The notes beneath the pieces are model-generated. The model was not told where the DNA came from and ran no database searches. It worked only from the letters and a program-made list of their open reading frames with translations. Source: Pseudomonas berkeleyensis (GTDB lineage Bacteria; Pseudomonadota; Gammaproteobacteria; Pseudomonadales; Pseudomonadaceae). From it: 64,000 bases of DNA. This document shows, piece by piece, positions 9,801 through 18,237 of this stretch (within the stretch, counting starts at the first letter, position 1; every line of letters begins with the position of its first letter). The position numbers and the translations under genes were made by a program. The stretch covers positions 1,550,001 to 1,614,000 of the forward strand of contig NZ_CP059139.1 of NCBI RefSeq assembly GCF_014109765.1. Reading direction: 5' to 3'.

Positions 9801-10505
9801 TCAATCAAGGCTCAGACGAATGCCTTGCAGGCGCTGCTCGATCAGCGGGGTGAGCAGGGCGAAGCAGTCAGTGGGTGCCAGGCGAATCTGCGCCGGCTCG
9901 ATCAGGTCGCTCTGCAGGCGTTCGATCAGGGCGAGCAGTGGCAGATCCTGCTCCTGATCGAGCAGGCGGTTGCAGAGAAAGCGCAATTGCATCTGCAGCC
10001 CTGGCGGGCAGCGTTCGTAATTGGCGGCGCGCACTGCCAGGCCGCGCAGCCGGGCGAGGTCTTCGAGCGAACGGCAGGCCTCGCCGAGGCCGCGAATCCT
10101 GTGGTGATCCTGGCGATAGAGGCGATCTTCCAGGTGTTCGATCACTTCCAGCAGTGCCTCGATCAAGCGACAGTGCGCATCGAAGTCGGCGGGTTTGCGG
10201 CGTAACTGCGGCCAGTGCTGTTGCAGCGGCGGCAACTGCAAGCTGGCGCCGGGCCAGTTCAGCCAGAGTTCATCCAGTTGCTGTGCCAGCGCGTTGCGCT
10301 GCATGACGCTGGCCGCATCCTGTTGCGCGCCCAGGCCGCGATGTTGCTGCAAGGCCTGGAGCAGGTCGAGGCAGCGCTGCACCAATTCGGTATCTGCCCG
10401 CTTGCTGGCTTTGCGCTGGCGATTCTCCGTGCGGTGAGTGAACCAGTAGCCGAGCGACAGCAGTACGACCAGCAGGGCCAGGAGTATCAGGGCGGTATCG
10501 CTCAT
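9801..10505 (-). CDS. Membrane-anchored protein of unknown function
   Basis: A 234-residue protein with one N-terminal transmembrane helix (about residues 4-22) followed by a basic stretch and a long, Leu- and Gln-rich helical soluble part. I do not recognise the family with certainty. The segment LLQALQQHRGLGAQQ near residue 47 resembles the start of NIT (nitrate/nitrite-sensing) domains, where a similar HRG(L) motif is conserved, but the match is short. It lies just upstream of the lon-type gene on the same strand, yet that gene has its own promoter between them. Possible role: cytoplasmic or periplasmic sensor anchored to the membrane. Confidence 0.7.
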   Translation of the reverse strand: MSDTALILLALLVVLLSLGYWFTHRTENRQRKASKRADTELVQRCLDLLQALQQHRGLGAQQDAASVMQRNALAQQLDELWLNWPGASLQLPPLQQHWPQLRRKPADFDAHCRLIEALLEVIEHLEDRLYRQDHHRIRGLGEACRSLEDLARLRGLAVRAANYERCPPGLQMQLRFLCNRLLDQEQDLPLLALIERLQSDLIEPAQIRLAPTDCFALLTPLIEQRLQGIRLSLD

Positions 10506-10626
10506 CGGGGCTCGCTTGTTGTTCTGGGTCGAGAGGAGCGAAGCAACTCTCCTGCCAGCTACGGGGCTGCGTAATATGGCTCAGCAGGGTTTTCGGGGTG
10601 CACGTTAATAGAGCCTGAATGCTTTC

Positions 10627-10683
10627 ATAGGTGCGATTCGGTGCATTGGTTGCTATAGGTGCAACCATTTGGCTGATAGGTGG
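10627..10683 (+). promoter_or_regulatory. Direct repeats ATAGGTG, possible AraC-type operator
   Basis: ATAGGTG occurs at 10627, 10655 and 10676. The last two are 21 bases apart with a similar context (GCTATAGGTG and GCTGATAGGTG), the two-turn spacing typical for AraC-family binding. They lie 66-122 bases upstream of the pruR-like gene, so autoregulation is possible. An inverted pair GGTTGC/GCAACC overlaps the middle repeat. Purely sequence-based suggestion. Confidence 0.4.
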
Positions 10684-10748
10684 TTGCGGCGTTTTTCTGT
10701 GGAAAGGAGTAAAGTGCAACCCTTGTTTCGTGCCGCCAGTCTTTAGCG

Positions 10749-11498
10749 ATGCTGCAAGCCCGTGTGATCCGCCTGGATGAACAGGCCCATGAACATGCCC
10801 ATGATCATCACCAGTTGGTGATGTCTCTGGTCGGCCGCGCCGAATTCGAAGTCGGTGGGCGTGGCGGCGAAGTCTGTCGCATGCGCGCCTGCCTGGTGCC
10901 GGGCGATGCGGCTCACCAGTTCGCCGGCATGGGCGACAACCGCATGCTGATCCTCGATCTGGACGAGCAGGACACTCCCAGCGAAGACCTGGAGCTGCTC
11001 CACCGCCTCTTCGAAACCCCCCGTTATCCTGCCCTCGATGTCGATTTCCAGCACCTGCTGACCTATGCCGGCGCAGAGCTGGAGCGCTATGGCAGCGATT
11101 CCATCCTTGCCCGTTCTCTAGGCGGCGTATTGCTGCGTGCTCTGCATCTACGCCTGTTTGGCGAACAGCGCCGGCCGCCGCAGGGAGCGATGGATATGCA
11201 GCGTCTGGATGACTATATCGGTGAGCATCTGGCGCGGCGTATCAGCGTCGCCGAGCTGGCCCATGAAATGTGCCTGAGCCCCAGCCACTTCCATGCTCAG
11301 TTTAAGGACTGTGTCGGCCTCACGCCGCACCAGTACCTGCTCAAGACCCGCCTCGACCGCGCCGCGCGCATGCTGCGTGAAAGCAACCTGCCGCTGGTGC
11401 GCATTGCCGAGGAATGTGGTTTCTCCAGCCAGAGTGCCCTGACCACGGCCATGCGCCGTTATATGGGCCTGACCCCGAAGCGTCTGCGTAGCGCCTGA
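10749..11498 (+). CDS. pruR: AraC-family transcriptional regulator, PruR-like
   Basis: A 249-residue regulator with an N-terminal His-rich cupin sensor half (HEHAHDHHQLVMSL near residues 14-27) and a C-terminal AraC double helix-turn-helix (about residues 150-249; the segments ISVAELAHEMCLSPSHFHAQF and LVRIAEECGFSSQS are the two recognition units). Length, sequence and position beside the AsrA-type protease match PruR, the activator of proline utilisation in P. aeruginosa (PA0780). In that species putA and putP follow directly; here putP is 22 kb away and putA is not in the window. No strong ribosome site precedes the ATG; a 10-codon frame starting GTG at 10714 ends just before it. Confidence 0.85.
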   Translation: MLQARVIRLDEQAHEHAHDHHQLVMSLVGRAEFEVGGRGGEVCRMRACLVPGDAAHQFAGMGDNRMLILDLDEQDTPSEDLELLHRLFETPRYPALDVDFQHLLTYAGAELERYGSDSILARSLGGVLLRALHLRLFGEQRRPPQGAMDMQRLDDYIGEHLARRISVAELAHEMCLSPSHFHAQFKDCVGLTPHQYLLKTRLDRAARMLRESNLPLVRIAEECGFSSQSALTTAMRRYMGLTPKRLRSA

Positions 11499-11520
11499 AT
11501 ATTCGGTGTTCCACCATTGT

Positions 11521-11573
11521 GTAGCCCGGATGCAATCCGGGGACACAAGGCTCCCGGATTGCATCCGGGCTAC
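11521..11573. repeat. Perfect 21-base inverted repeat, TAGCCCGGATGC family
   Basis: The arm GTAGCCCGGATGCAATCCGGG at 11521-11541 is exactly complementary to 11553-11573, with an 11-base loop. A degenerate relative begins at 53998. It lies between convergent genes (pruR-like and gmhA) and could act as a bidirectional structure, but no T-run follows. Confidence 0.85.
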
Positions 11574-11603
11574 GGGGTCAGGCCCAATTCTGCGGGCTCT
11601 GTA

Positions 11604-11753
11604 CGTAGGGTGGGTCAGCCGCCTGTCACCCTGTTGATCACGCCACCACGCCTGCAGTCTAGTAGGGTGGGCTTCAGCCCACCAGTCAGCCCACATGCCA
11701 GGCAGTCAACGATGGGCAGAAGCGGATCGCCGCCCGGCCCATCCTACCCATTC
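11604..11753. repeat. Cluster of TAGGGTGGG repeat arms
   Basis: Arms CGTAGGGTGGGT (11604), AGTAGGGTGGGCTTCAGCCCACC (11661) and CCATCCTACCCA (11739) belong to the same family as the repeat at 613-670. They fill the rest of the space between the pruR-like gene and gmhA, suggesting repeated insertion or rearrangement there. Confidence 0.65.
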
Positions 11754-12341
11754 TCAGGCGTAATTCTGCGGGCTCAGCTTGCGCTCGATCAGTTCGATCA
11801 GGATATGCAGCGTCTTGATGTGCAGTTCCTGCACGCGGTCGGCGAAGTCGCCGCCTGGTGCGCAGATGCACACGTCGGCCAGGCTCTCCAGCAGCGAGCC
11901 GGGCTTGCCGGTCAGAGCGATCACCTTCACGCCCAGCGTCTTGGCCGCTTCGGCGGCCTTGACCACGTTGGGGCTCTTGCCGCTGGTGCTGATGGCGATC
12001 AGCACATCGCCCTCACGGCCGTGCGACTCGATGTAGCGCGAGAAGATGAAGTCGTAGCCGAAATCGTTGGCCACGCAGCTGATGTGGCTGGGGTCGCTGA
12101 TCGACACGGCAGCGATGCCGGGGCGGTTCCTGCGGTAGCGCCCAGTCAGCTCCTCGGCGAAATGCATGGCGTCGCACATCGAACCGCCGTTGCCGCAGGA
12201 AAAAGCCTTGCCCTTGTTCTCGAAGCTCTCGACCAGCAGTTCGGCGGCCTTCTGGATGTTGCCCAGAGTCTGTTCGTTGGCGAGGAAGGCCTCCAGCGCA
12301 CGCTGGGCTTCCTGCAGGCTGTTGCGGATGTGTTCGATCAT
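11754..12341 (-). CDS. gmhA: Phosphoheptose (sedoheptulose-7-phosphate) isomerase, E. coli-like
   Basis: A 195-residue SIS-domain isomerase that converts sedoheptulose 7-phosphate to D-glycero-D-manno-heptose 7-phosphate, the first step of heptose synthesis for the LPS inner core. The segments [20 protein letters not shown] and [13 protein letters not shown] form the phosphate site; the catalytic Glu is in FAEELTG and the His in [10 protein letters not shown], as in the E. coli enzyme. It is clearly more like E. coli GmhA than the GmhA I recall in P. aeruginosa (PA4425), so it may be a second, independently acquired copy. It is 16 bases downstream of the aminopeptidase gene on the same strand. 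Confidence 0.92.
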   Translation of the reverse strand: MIEHIRNSLQEAQRALEAFLANEQTLGNIQKAAELLVESFENKGKAFSCGNGGSMCDAMHFAEELTGRYRRNRPGIAAVSISDPSHISCVANDFGYDFIFSRYIESHGREGDVLIAISTSGKSPNVVKAAEAAKTLGVKVIALTGKPGSLLESLADVCICAPGGDFADRVQELHIKTLHILIELIERKLSPQNYA

Positions 12342-12357
12342 GGCAGGTCTTAGAACC

Positions 12358-13647
12358 TCAAGGGAGTTCAGGACTGGAGTAGAAGGCAGTCAGCACCTTC
12401 ACCAGGTGATCCAGGTCATGGCTGCCGGCCAGCTCGCGCACAGAGTGCATGGCGAAGGTAGGCAGGCCGATGTCGACCGTGCGCACGCCGAGCTGGCTGG
12501 CAGTGATCGGGCCGATGGTAGAGCCGCAGCCCATGTCGCTGCGCACCACGAAGCTTTGCACCGGCACTTCGTTTTCCAGGCACAGATGGCGGAAGAAGCC
12601 CGCTGTCTCGCTGTTGGTGGCATAGCGCTGGTTGCTGTTGATCTTGATCACCGGGCCGGCATTGAGCTTGGGCCCGTGGTTGCCGTCGTGCTTGTCGGCG
12701 TAGTTCGGGTGCACGCCATGGGCGTTGTCGGCCGATACCAGCAGCGAGCGCTGGATGGCACGAACGAAGGCATCGCCTTCTGGCAGCACGCGGCGCAGCA
12801 CCTGTTCGAGGAAGGGGCCGTCGGCGCCACAGGCCGAGCAGGAACCCACTTCTTCGTGGTCGGTGCAGACCAGCACGCAGGTTTCCTCGTCATTGGCGTC
12901 GATCAGCGCCTGCAGGCCGGCGTAGCACGACAGCAGGTTGTCCAGGCGCGCGCTGGCGATGAAATCCTGGTTGAGGCCGACGATGGCGGCACTCTGGGTA
13001 TCGTAGAAACTCAGCTCGTAGTCCAGCACCGCATCGGGGTTGAAGTCGTGCTCCATCGCCAGTTGCTCGGCGAGCAGGGCGCGGAAGTCAGCGGTTTCGC
13101 TGCTGGCGAGCTGGGCGAGGATCGGCGGCAGCTCGTTCTGCGGGTTGATCGCCCAACCCTGGTTGGCCTCGCGGTTGAGGTGGATGGCCAGGCTGGGGAT
13201 CACGGCGATGGGCTGGTAGAAGTCGATCAGCTGGCTTTCTACCTTGCCGTCGCGGCGGTAGGTCACACGGCCGGCCAGCGACAGGTCGCGGTCGAACCAG
13301 GGCGCGAGCAGGGCACCGCCGTAGACTTCCACGCCGAGCTGGAAGAAGCCCTGACGTTGCAGTTCGGGGTTGGGTTTGACGCGCAGGCACGGGCTGTCGG
13401 TATGCGCGCCGACCAGGCGGATGCCGCCGTCGACGGCTGGGCGTTTGCCGAGTTTGAACGCGATGATCGAGGAGTCGTTGCGGGTCACGTAGTAACGGCC
13501 ACCGGCCTCGGTATGCCAGGGCGCGCGTTCGTCGAGGTGACGGTAACCGGCAGCTTCCAGGCGCATGGCCAGGCTGGCGGTGGCATGGAAGGGGGTCGGC
13601 GAGGCGTTGAGAAAATCGAGCAAGCCTTGAATCAGTTCTTCGCGCAT
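12358..13647 (-). CDS. apeB: M18-family aspartyl aminopeptidase
   Basis: A 429-residue cytoplasmic zinc aminopeptidase of peptidase family M18. Metal and catalytic residues are visible in [14 protein letters not shown] (first His and bridging Asp region), CTDHEEVGS (the Glu pair), [12 protein letters not shown] (Asp) and the C-terminal segment [11 protein letters not shown]. These enzymes remove N-terminal acidic residues and form large tetrahedral complexes. Length is normal for bacterial ApeB. The gmhA gene follows closely on the same strand. Confidence 0.93.
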   Translation of the reverse strand: MREELIQGLLDFLNASPTPFHATASLAMRLEAAGYRHLDERAPWHTEAGGRYYVTRNDSSIIAFKLGKRPAVDGGIRLVGAHTDSPCLRVKPNPELQRQGFFQLGVEVYGGALLAPWFDRDLSLAGRVTYRRDGKVESQLIDFYQPIAVIPSLAIHLNREANQGWAINPQNELPPILAQLASSETADFRALLAEQLAMEHDFNPDAVLDYELSFYDTQSAAIVGLNQDFIASARLDNLLSCYAGLQALIDANDEETCVLVCTDHEEVGSCSACGADGPFLEQVLRRVLPEGDAFVRAIQRSLLVSADNAHGVHPNYADKHDGNHGPKLNAGPVIKINSNQRYATNSETAGFFRHLCLENEVPVQSFVVRSDMGCGSTIGPITASQLGVRTVDIGLPTFAMHSVRELAGSHDLDHLVKVLTAFYSSPELP

Positions 13648-13715
13648 GCAGGGCTCCAGACAGCGATGGCGCAGTTTAACCGTTTTGCCGGCGCTACGCA
13701 GTGGCGCTGCCCTTT

Positions 13716-14756
13716 TTAGGGCTTGCGCGCCCCGCGTTGGTGCCCGCGGTACTCCCCGGGTGACTGGTTGAACCAGCGCTTGAAGGCGCGATGAAAGGTG
13801 CTCACGTCCTTGAACCCCAGGTCATCGCTGACCTGGGCCACCGGCAGACCTTGCCGGATCTGCTGGAAGGCGAGTTGCTTGCGTACGTCTCCGACCAGTT
13901 GGGTGAAGCTGGTGCCCTCCTGCTTCAGTCGGCGGTAAAGCGTGGGACGGCTGACATGCAGTTTCCTGCACACCTTTTCGATGCTCACGCCCTGCTGCAG
14001 GTCGGTCTGGATCAGTTGGCGTACGCGAGCCAGCAGTTCGTGCTTGGCCTGCAGTTGTTCGAAACGCTGCAGCGCGCGTTGCTCGACGATCTGCTTGAGG
14101 TAGCTGCTGGCGCCGCGAATGGGCCAGTCCAGCACGCTGCGTGGCAGTTGCAGGCAATTGCGTGGGCTGTCGTAGACGAGGGTGTCGCCGAAGACCTCGA
14201 CGTAGGCTTGGTGATACTCGGGACGTGAAAAGCTGAATTCAGCGCGTTGCGGCCGGATGGTCTGGCCCGTCATTTCCTCGCACCAGCGCAGCCAGGCGCT
14301 CAGGCTGCGCTCGATGGCGGCCTGCGGGTAGGGCTTGTCGGCAGCGAAAGACAGCTGCAACAGCAGGCTGTCATCCGCCTCGCTGAAAATCCAGCTTTCC
14401 GAGGGATTCATCAGGGCGATGTGCTTCTGGAACACGTCCAGCGCTTCGGACACCTGAGTGCACTGGAACAGCCAACTGGCTAGTACGCCGCGGGTGGCAG
14501 GATTGAAGCGCTGGCCGATCAGCAGGCCGATGTGTGGCAGCGAGCTGTTGGCGGCCGCCAGTTGCCACAGCTTGAGCAGTAGCGACTCGTCCAGGCGTTG
14601 CTCCTGGGCAGGCAGCGCATGGCTGCTCTGGTCGATCAACTGGTCGCGATACAGGCCGGCGGCAGTCATCTGTTCGAGAGTTGCGACACCCATTTCCAGC
14701 AGCGCGTCATGCAGATCCAGCACTGTCAGCGCCGATACGCTGGTGGTCTTCTGCAT
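13716..14756 (-). CDS. AraC-family transcriptional regulator with arabinose-binding-like N-domain
   Basis: A 346-residue regulator: an N-terminal half of the 'Arabinose-bd' type (about residues 20-210) and a C-terminal AraC helix-turn-helix (about 240-340), with [21 protein letters not shown] and a second unit [23 protein letters not shown]. The ATG at 14756 is preferred, with AAGGG just upstream; the frame extends to 14882 but that part is unlike the family. It is divergent from the flavin split-barrel gene starting at 14945, a natural regulatory target. Effector unknown. Confidence 0.85.
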   Translation of the reverse strand: MQKTTSVSALTVLDLHDALLEMGVATLEQMTAAGLYRDQLIDQSSHALPAQEQRLDESLLLKLWQLAAANSSLPHIGLLIGQRFNPATRGVLASWLFQCTQVSEALDVFQKHIALMNPSESWIFSEADDSLLLQLSFAADKPYPQAAIERSLSAWLRWCEEMTGQTIRPQRAEFSFSRPEYHQAYVEVFGDTLVYDSPRNCLQLPRSVLDWPIRGASSYLKQIVEQRALQRFEQLQAKHELLARVRQLIQTDLQQGVSIEKVCRKLHVSRPTLYRRLKQEGTSFTQLVGDVRKQLAFQQIRQGLPVAQVSDDLGFKDVSTFHRAFKRWFNQSPGEYRGHQRGARKP

Positions 14757-14944
14757 CTCGCTGTGCCCTTCGTTGAATGCTCTGGCGGAGCACTCTATCG
14801 CGATGCTCCTGCGCAAGGCTACGGCGTGGCGCTTGAGCTCATTTTGCAACCCAAAGCCATGCTGTTTGATCCCTAGCGCCATGGTGAGCGTTCTGCCTGC
14901 TGCCTAGCATCGTGAGCACGACAGTGGCCACGCCTGGAGGGCAG

Positions 14945-15982
14945 ATGAACCATCATAGAATCGAGTCGTTGAAGCGCCTACGCACGCTCATTGCCGCGCC
15001 ACCACCGATGATGAGCAAGCGCCTGCAGACGACCCTCGACGAGTACTGCCTGACGATCATCGAGCATTCCACGGCCTGCGCCGTGGGGTATCTCGACCCG
15101 GAGCTGGACATTCAGTACTTCAACCTGAGTGACGGCGGGGTGATGCGTGCCGAGGGCCGTGATATTCACCTGGTATGGCCGGCCGACAGGCATGTGCCTG
15201 CGCTGCTGGAGCACGCTACGGCGCAGGCTTGCAGCCTGCTTTTCATCATGCCAGGCATCGGTTTCGCGTTGCGTGCCAACGGGCATTGCTCGCTACGCCA
15301 GGACGGTGCGGGTACACGCCTGGAGTTTCGTGCCGATGCGCTTTTTCTGCACTGCTCGCGGGCAAAGGTTCGGGCCGGTTTCTGGGAGCCGCGCCCGCCG
15401 CATGCAGTGCCCGATGCCGGAGAGGAAGGAATCGGCCTGCTCAGCGATGCGGCTCAGGCCTTCATCGCGGCTTCGCCCTATCTGCTGATGCTGACTCACA
15501 ACGGTGCCGGTGCTACGGAGATATCCCCGCGAGGCGACCCTGATGGTTTCGTCTGTGTCTGGGATGAGCAAACCCTGCTGATTCCGGAGCGCCCGGGCAA
15601 CAAGGTGGCGTGCAGCCTGAGCAATATCCTCAGCACCGAGGCCGTGACGCTGTCGTTTCTGATTCCCGGTAGCGGTATTGCCCTGTCGGTGGTCGGTCGT
15701 GCCCAACTGACTGCCGACCCTGCGCTACTCCAGCCGTTGGCGATCAAGGGCAAACTGCCGGTGGTGGCAACCGTACTGCAGGTCGAGCGCTATCGCTTCG
15801 TGAGCTGCTCGGAGTTGGTGGAAGCTGGCCTTTGGCGCAAGGAAACGCACATCAGCGAACGTGACATACCATCGTTTGCCAAAATGCTGTCCGAACATAT
15901 GAATGGCAAAGGCTTGCTAGGCAAGGCCACCACAGTGGTCGTCGGTGCGGTGGTAAGACACGATCTGAAGAATCTCTATTAG
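14945..15982 (+). CDS. FMN-binding split-barrel (PPOX-like) protein, two lobes
   Basis: A 345-residue protein of the pyridoxamine-5-phosphate-oxidase-like fold. The C-terminal half (about 180-330) has the signature of the MSMEG_1061-type subfamily: ATEISPRGDPDGF, IPERPGNKVACSLSNIL and a late segment ending CSELVEAGLWR. The N-terminal half repeats the layout in degenerate form: FIMPGIGFALRANGHCSL matches FLIPGSGIALSVVGRAQL, and HCSRAKVRAGFW matches SCSELVEAGLW, so the protein looks like an internal duplication with one intact cofactor half. The ATG at 14945 follows GGAGGG at ideal distance. Probably a flavin-dependent oxidoreductase; substrate unknown. Divergent from an AraC regulator. Confidence 0.8.
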   Translation: MNHHRIESLKRLRTLIAAPPPMMSKRLQTTLDEYCLTIIEHSTACAVGYLDPELDIQYFNLSDGGVMRAEGRDIHLVWPADRHVPALLEHATAQACSLLFIMPGIGFALRANGHCSLRQDGAGTRLEFRADALFLHCSRAKVRAGFWEPRPPHAVPDAGEEGIGLLSDAAQAFIAASPYLLMLTHNGAGATEISPRGDPDGFVCVWDEQTLLIPERPGNKVACSLSNILSTEAVTLSFLIPGSGIALSVVGRAQLTADPALLQPLAIKGKLPVVATVLQVERYRFVSCSELVEAGLWRKETHISERDIPSFAKMLSEHMNGKGLLGKATTVVVGAVVRHDLKNLY

Positions 15983-16078
15983 ATAGCTGCATGACGCTGA
16001 GCAGGACGGCTGCCGTTTGCAGGTCGCCGCCATGAGTGGTTGCTCGTCAGGCCGCAGGCCAATGCATCTGGGCAACAC

Positions 16079-16714
16079 CTAGAACGGCGCCGGGCACTCG
16101 AAGCGCATGCGTTCGCCGGTTTGCGGGTGGGTGAGGGCGAGCATGCTGGCATGCAGGCACAGGCGTTCATGGGCGGCCAGAGCCTGTTCATGGGCGTAGA
16201 GGCGGTCGCCCAGCAGTGGGTGGCCGATGGATAGCATATGCACGCGCAACTGGTGCGAGCGACCGGTGATCGGCGTGAGCTCGACCCGGCACCAGTCGCC
16301 GCAGCGCTCGACGATGCGCCAATGGGTCAGGGCATGTTTGCCCTGTTCATGGTCGACCACATGGCGTGGCTTGGTGGGCGGGTCGTAGCGCAGTGGCAGG
16401 TCGATGCTGCCGCTATCGGCTTGCGGCTGGCCCCAGCACAGCGCGGTGTAGGCCTTCTCGGTTTCGCGGTCGTGGAACTGGCGCGACAGCTCGCGGTGAC
16501 TGTCGGCGTCGCGGGCCAGCACGATGATACCCGAGGTTTCCCAGTCCAGGCGGTGGACGATGCGCGCTTCCGGGTAGCCGTTTTCCTGCAGGCGAGTCAC
16601 CAGGCAGTCGCGATTGTCTTCGGCGCGGCCCGGTACCGACAGCAGCAGGGTAGGCTTGTTGATGACCAGCAGGGCGGCGTCCTGGTGGAGAATTTCGATC
16701 TGGCTAAGCGGCAT
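16079..16714 (-). CDS. rluA: RluA-type rRNA/tRNA pseudouridine synthase
   Basis: A 211-residue pseudouridine synthase. The catalytic Asp is in VHRLDWETSG; the family motifs KPTLLLSVPG near the N-terminus and TPITGRSHQLRVHM near residue 150 are present. There is no N-terminal S4 domain, as in E. coli RluA (219 residues), which modifies 23S rRNA U746 and position 32 of some tRNAs. It lies downstream of minE on the same strand, an order I recall from P. aeruginosa (PA3246 next to minE PA3245). A terminator-like hairpin separates it from minE. Confidence 0.9.
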   Translation of the reverse strand: MPLSQIEILHQDAALLVINKPTLLLSVPGRAEDNRDCLVTRLQENGYPEARIVHRLDWETSGIIVLARDADSHRELSRQFHDRETEKAYTALCWGQPQADSGSIDLPLRYDPPTKPRHVVDHEQGKHALTHWRIVERCGDWCRVELTPITGRSHQLRVHMLSIGHPLLGDRLYAHEQALAAHERLCLHASMLALTHPQTGERMRFECPAPF

Positions 16715-16739
16715 GGTGTGTTCTGGTTGGACTGGGCGA

Positions 16740-16774
16740 TAAAAACGAATGGCGGCCGCAAGGCCGCCATTCGT
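16740..16774 (-). terminator. Rho-independent terminator of minCDE
   Basis: The perfect 13-base inverted repeat ACGAATGGCGGCC-GCAA-GGCCGCCATTCGT at 16745-16774 reads, on the minus strand, into TTTTTATCG, giving stem plus T-run downstream of minE. Confidence 0.8.
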
Positions 16775-16799
16775 GTATATGAGCCAGAAAATCTATCCT

Positions 16800-16926
16800 G
16801 GGCGCTGCGAGCTAGAGCCATGCAAGGCAAAAAAAGGTGAGGAAGCGGAGTGTACTTTTGTACATGAGCATTCCGAACCTGTTTTTAACGCAGCAGGGCC
16901 GACGCGCAGCAAGTCCAGATAGATTT
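16800..16926. repeat. Degenerate copy of the 18067-18204 MITE-like element
   Basis: On the plus strand, CAAGGCAAAA, GGTGAGGAAGCGGAG, ATGAGCATTCCGAACCTG and AACGCAGC follow in the same order and spacing as in the reverse complement of the element between minC and minD (CAAGGCGAAA, GGTGAGAAAGCGCAG, ATGAGCATTTCGAACCTG, AACGC). The terminal inverted repeats are not preserved, apart from AGATTTTTAAC at the right end, which touches the minE stop codon. Confidence 0.7.
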
Positions 16927-17181
16927 TTAACGATCCGGCAGGGTTATGTTCAGCTCCAGGATCGAGCAACTGCCCTGGTTTTCCAGAGCGACCTGAACCT
17001 GGTCGGAGTCGATGTTGACGTACTTGCGGATCACTTCCACCAACTCCTGCTGCAAGGCAGGCAGGTAGTCGGGCTGAGTACGCTGGCCACGTTCGTGGGC
17101 AACGATGATCTGCAGGCGCTCTTTGGCGATGGATGCGGTGGTTTCCTTCTTGCGCGAACGCAAGAAGTCAAAAATATTCAT
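16927..17181 (-). CDS. minE: Cell division topological specificity factor MinE
   Basis: An 84-residue protein with the family's N-terminal anti-MinCD helix (starting [20 protein letters not shown]) and C-terminal dimerisation domain. It drives pole-to-pole oscillation of MinD by stimulating its ATPase and so keeps division at midcell. It overlaps the end of minD by four bases (ATGA-type coupling), the normal arrangement. Length is usual for Pseudomonas MinE. Confidence 0.97.
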   Translation of the reverse strand: MNIFDFLRSRKKETTASIAKERLQIIVAHERGQRTQPDYLPALQQELVEVIRKYVNIDSDQVQVALENQGSCSILELNITLPDR

Positions 17182-17993
17182 TCGCGACCTCCGAATAGGC
17201 GTTGCAGGAAGCCCTGTTTCTTCACGTCGAGGAAGCGGTGCGGCACTTCCTTGCCCAGCAGGCGATCAACGGCGTCGCTGTAGGCCTGGCCGGCATCGCT
17301 CTGGTCATCGAGGATCACCGGGATACCCTGGTTGGAGGCTTTCAGTACGGCCTGCGACTCGGGGATCACACCGAGCAGACGGATGGCGAGGATTTCCTCG
17401 ACGTCTTCGACGCCGAGCATTTCGCCCTTGGTGACGCGCTCGGGGTTGTAGCGGGTCAGCAGCAGATGTTCCTTGATCGGCTCCTCGCCTTTTTCGGCGC
17501 GGCGCGATTTGCTCGCCAGCAGGCCGAGCATGCGGTCGGAGTCACGTACCGAGGACACTTCCGGGTTGGTCACGACGATGGCTTCGTCGGCGAAGTACAT
17601 CGCCAGGTGTGCGCCTTTCTCGATACCGGCTGGCGAATCGCAGACCACGAATTCGAAGTTCTGCGACAGCTCGGCGATGACCTTTTCCACGCCTTCCAGG
17701 GTCAGGGCGTCTTTGTCACGGGTCTGGCTGGCGGCCAGTACGTAGAGGTTCTCGAGACGCTTGTCCTTGATCAGGGCCTGGGTGAGGGTGGCTTCGCCGT
17801 TGACGACGTTGACGAAGTCGTACACGACTCGGCGTTCGCAGCCCATGATCAGATCGAGGTTACGCAGGCCGACGTCGAAGTCGACGATGACGGTCTTGTG
17901 CCCGCGCAGGGCGAGGCCGGTACCGATGGCAGCGCTGGTGGTGGTTTTACCGACGCCACCCTTGCCGGAAGTGACTACGAGGATCTTGGCCAA
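17178..17993 (-). CDS. minD: Septum site-determining ATPase MinD
   Basis: A 271-residue ParA/MinD-family ATPase. The deviant Walker [10 protein letters not shown] lies at residues 10-18, the switch Asp in [13 protein letters not shown] near 42, and the C-terminus ([15 protein letters not shown]) is the amphipathic membrane-targeting helix. ATP-bound MinD dimerises on the membrane and recruits MinC and MinE. Unusually, 244 bases separate it from minC upstream because a repeat element is inserted there; a leader with no obvious promoter remains. Confidence 0.97.
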   Translation of the reverse strand: MAKILVVTSGKGGVGKTTTSAAIGTGLALRGHKTVIVDFDVGLRNLDLIMGCERRVVYDFVNVVNGEATLTQALIKDKRLENLYVLAASQTRDKDALTLEGVEKVIAELSQNFEFVVCDSPAGIEKGAHLAMYFADEAIVVTNPEVSSVRDSDRMLGLLASKSRRAEKGEEPIKEHLLLTRYNPERVTKGEMLGVEDVEEILAIRLLGVIPESQAVLKASNQGIPVILDDQSDAGQAYSDAVDRLLGKEVPHRFLDVKKQGFLQRLFGGRE

Positions 17994-18066
17994 GGTGATT
18001 CACCCCAAAAAATGAAAATAACGCGGGAATCTGAGGCCAACCAAGGCCTCCAGATGCCCTTTTAAC

Positions 18067-18204
18067 GGAGCCTCTAAAAACTGGCTGCGTTGTCATCGCG
18101 GCGTTGAAAGCAGGTTCGAAATGCTCATTTAGCACTCGTAAACTGCGCTTTCTCACCAGCTTTCGCCTTGCGCTGACTGCCTCGCCGACGTTTTTAGAGG
18201 CTCC
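18067..18204. mobile_element. MITE-like element with 15-base perfect terminal inverted repeats
   Basis: GGAGCCTCTAAAAAC at 18067-18081 is the exact inverse complement of GTTTTTAGAGGCTCC at 18190-18204. The 138-base unit has no coding capacity and sits between minC and minD. A partial, diverged copy of its interior is at 16800-16926, on the other side of minDE. I recall similar units scattered in pseudomonad intergenic regions; no transposase is near, so mobilisation would be in trans. Confidence 0.8.
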
Positions 18205-18237
18205 TTTATGTCCGTAAAAAAGTGGCCGCAGTATCCG

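Noticed and set aside
11499..11753. Possible CRISPR-like cluster of repeats
   Set aside because: The repeats are inverted and of different families with no uniform spacers.
12166..13719. 517-codon open frame opposite apeB
   Set aside because: Shadow frame; the M18 aminopeptidase motifs are on the other strand.
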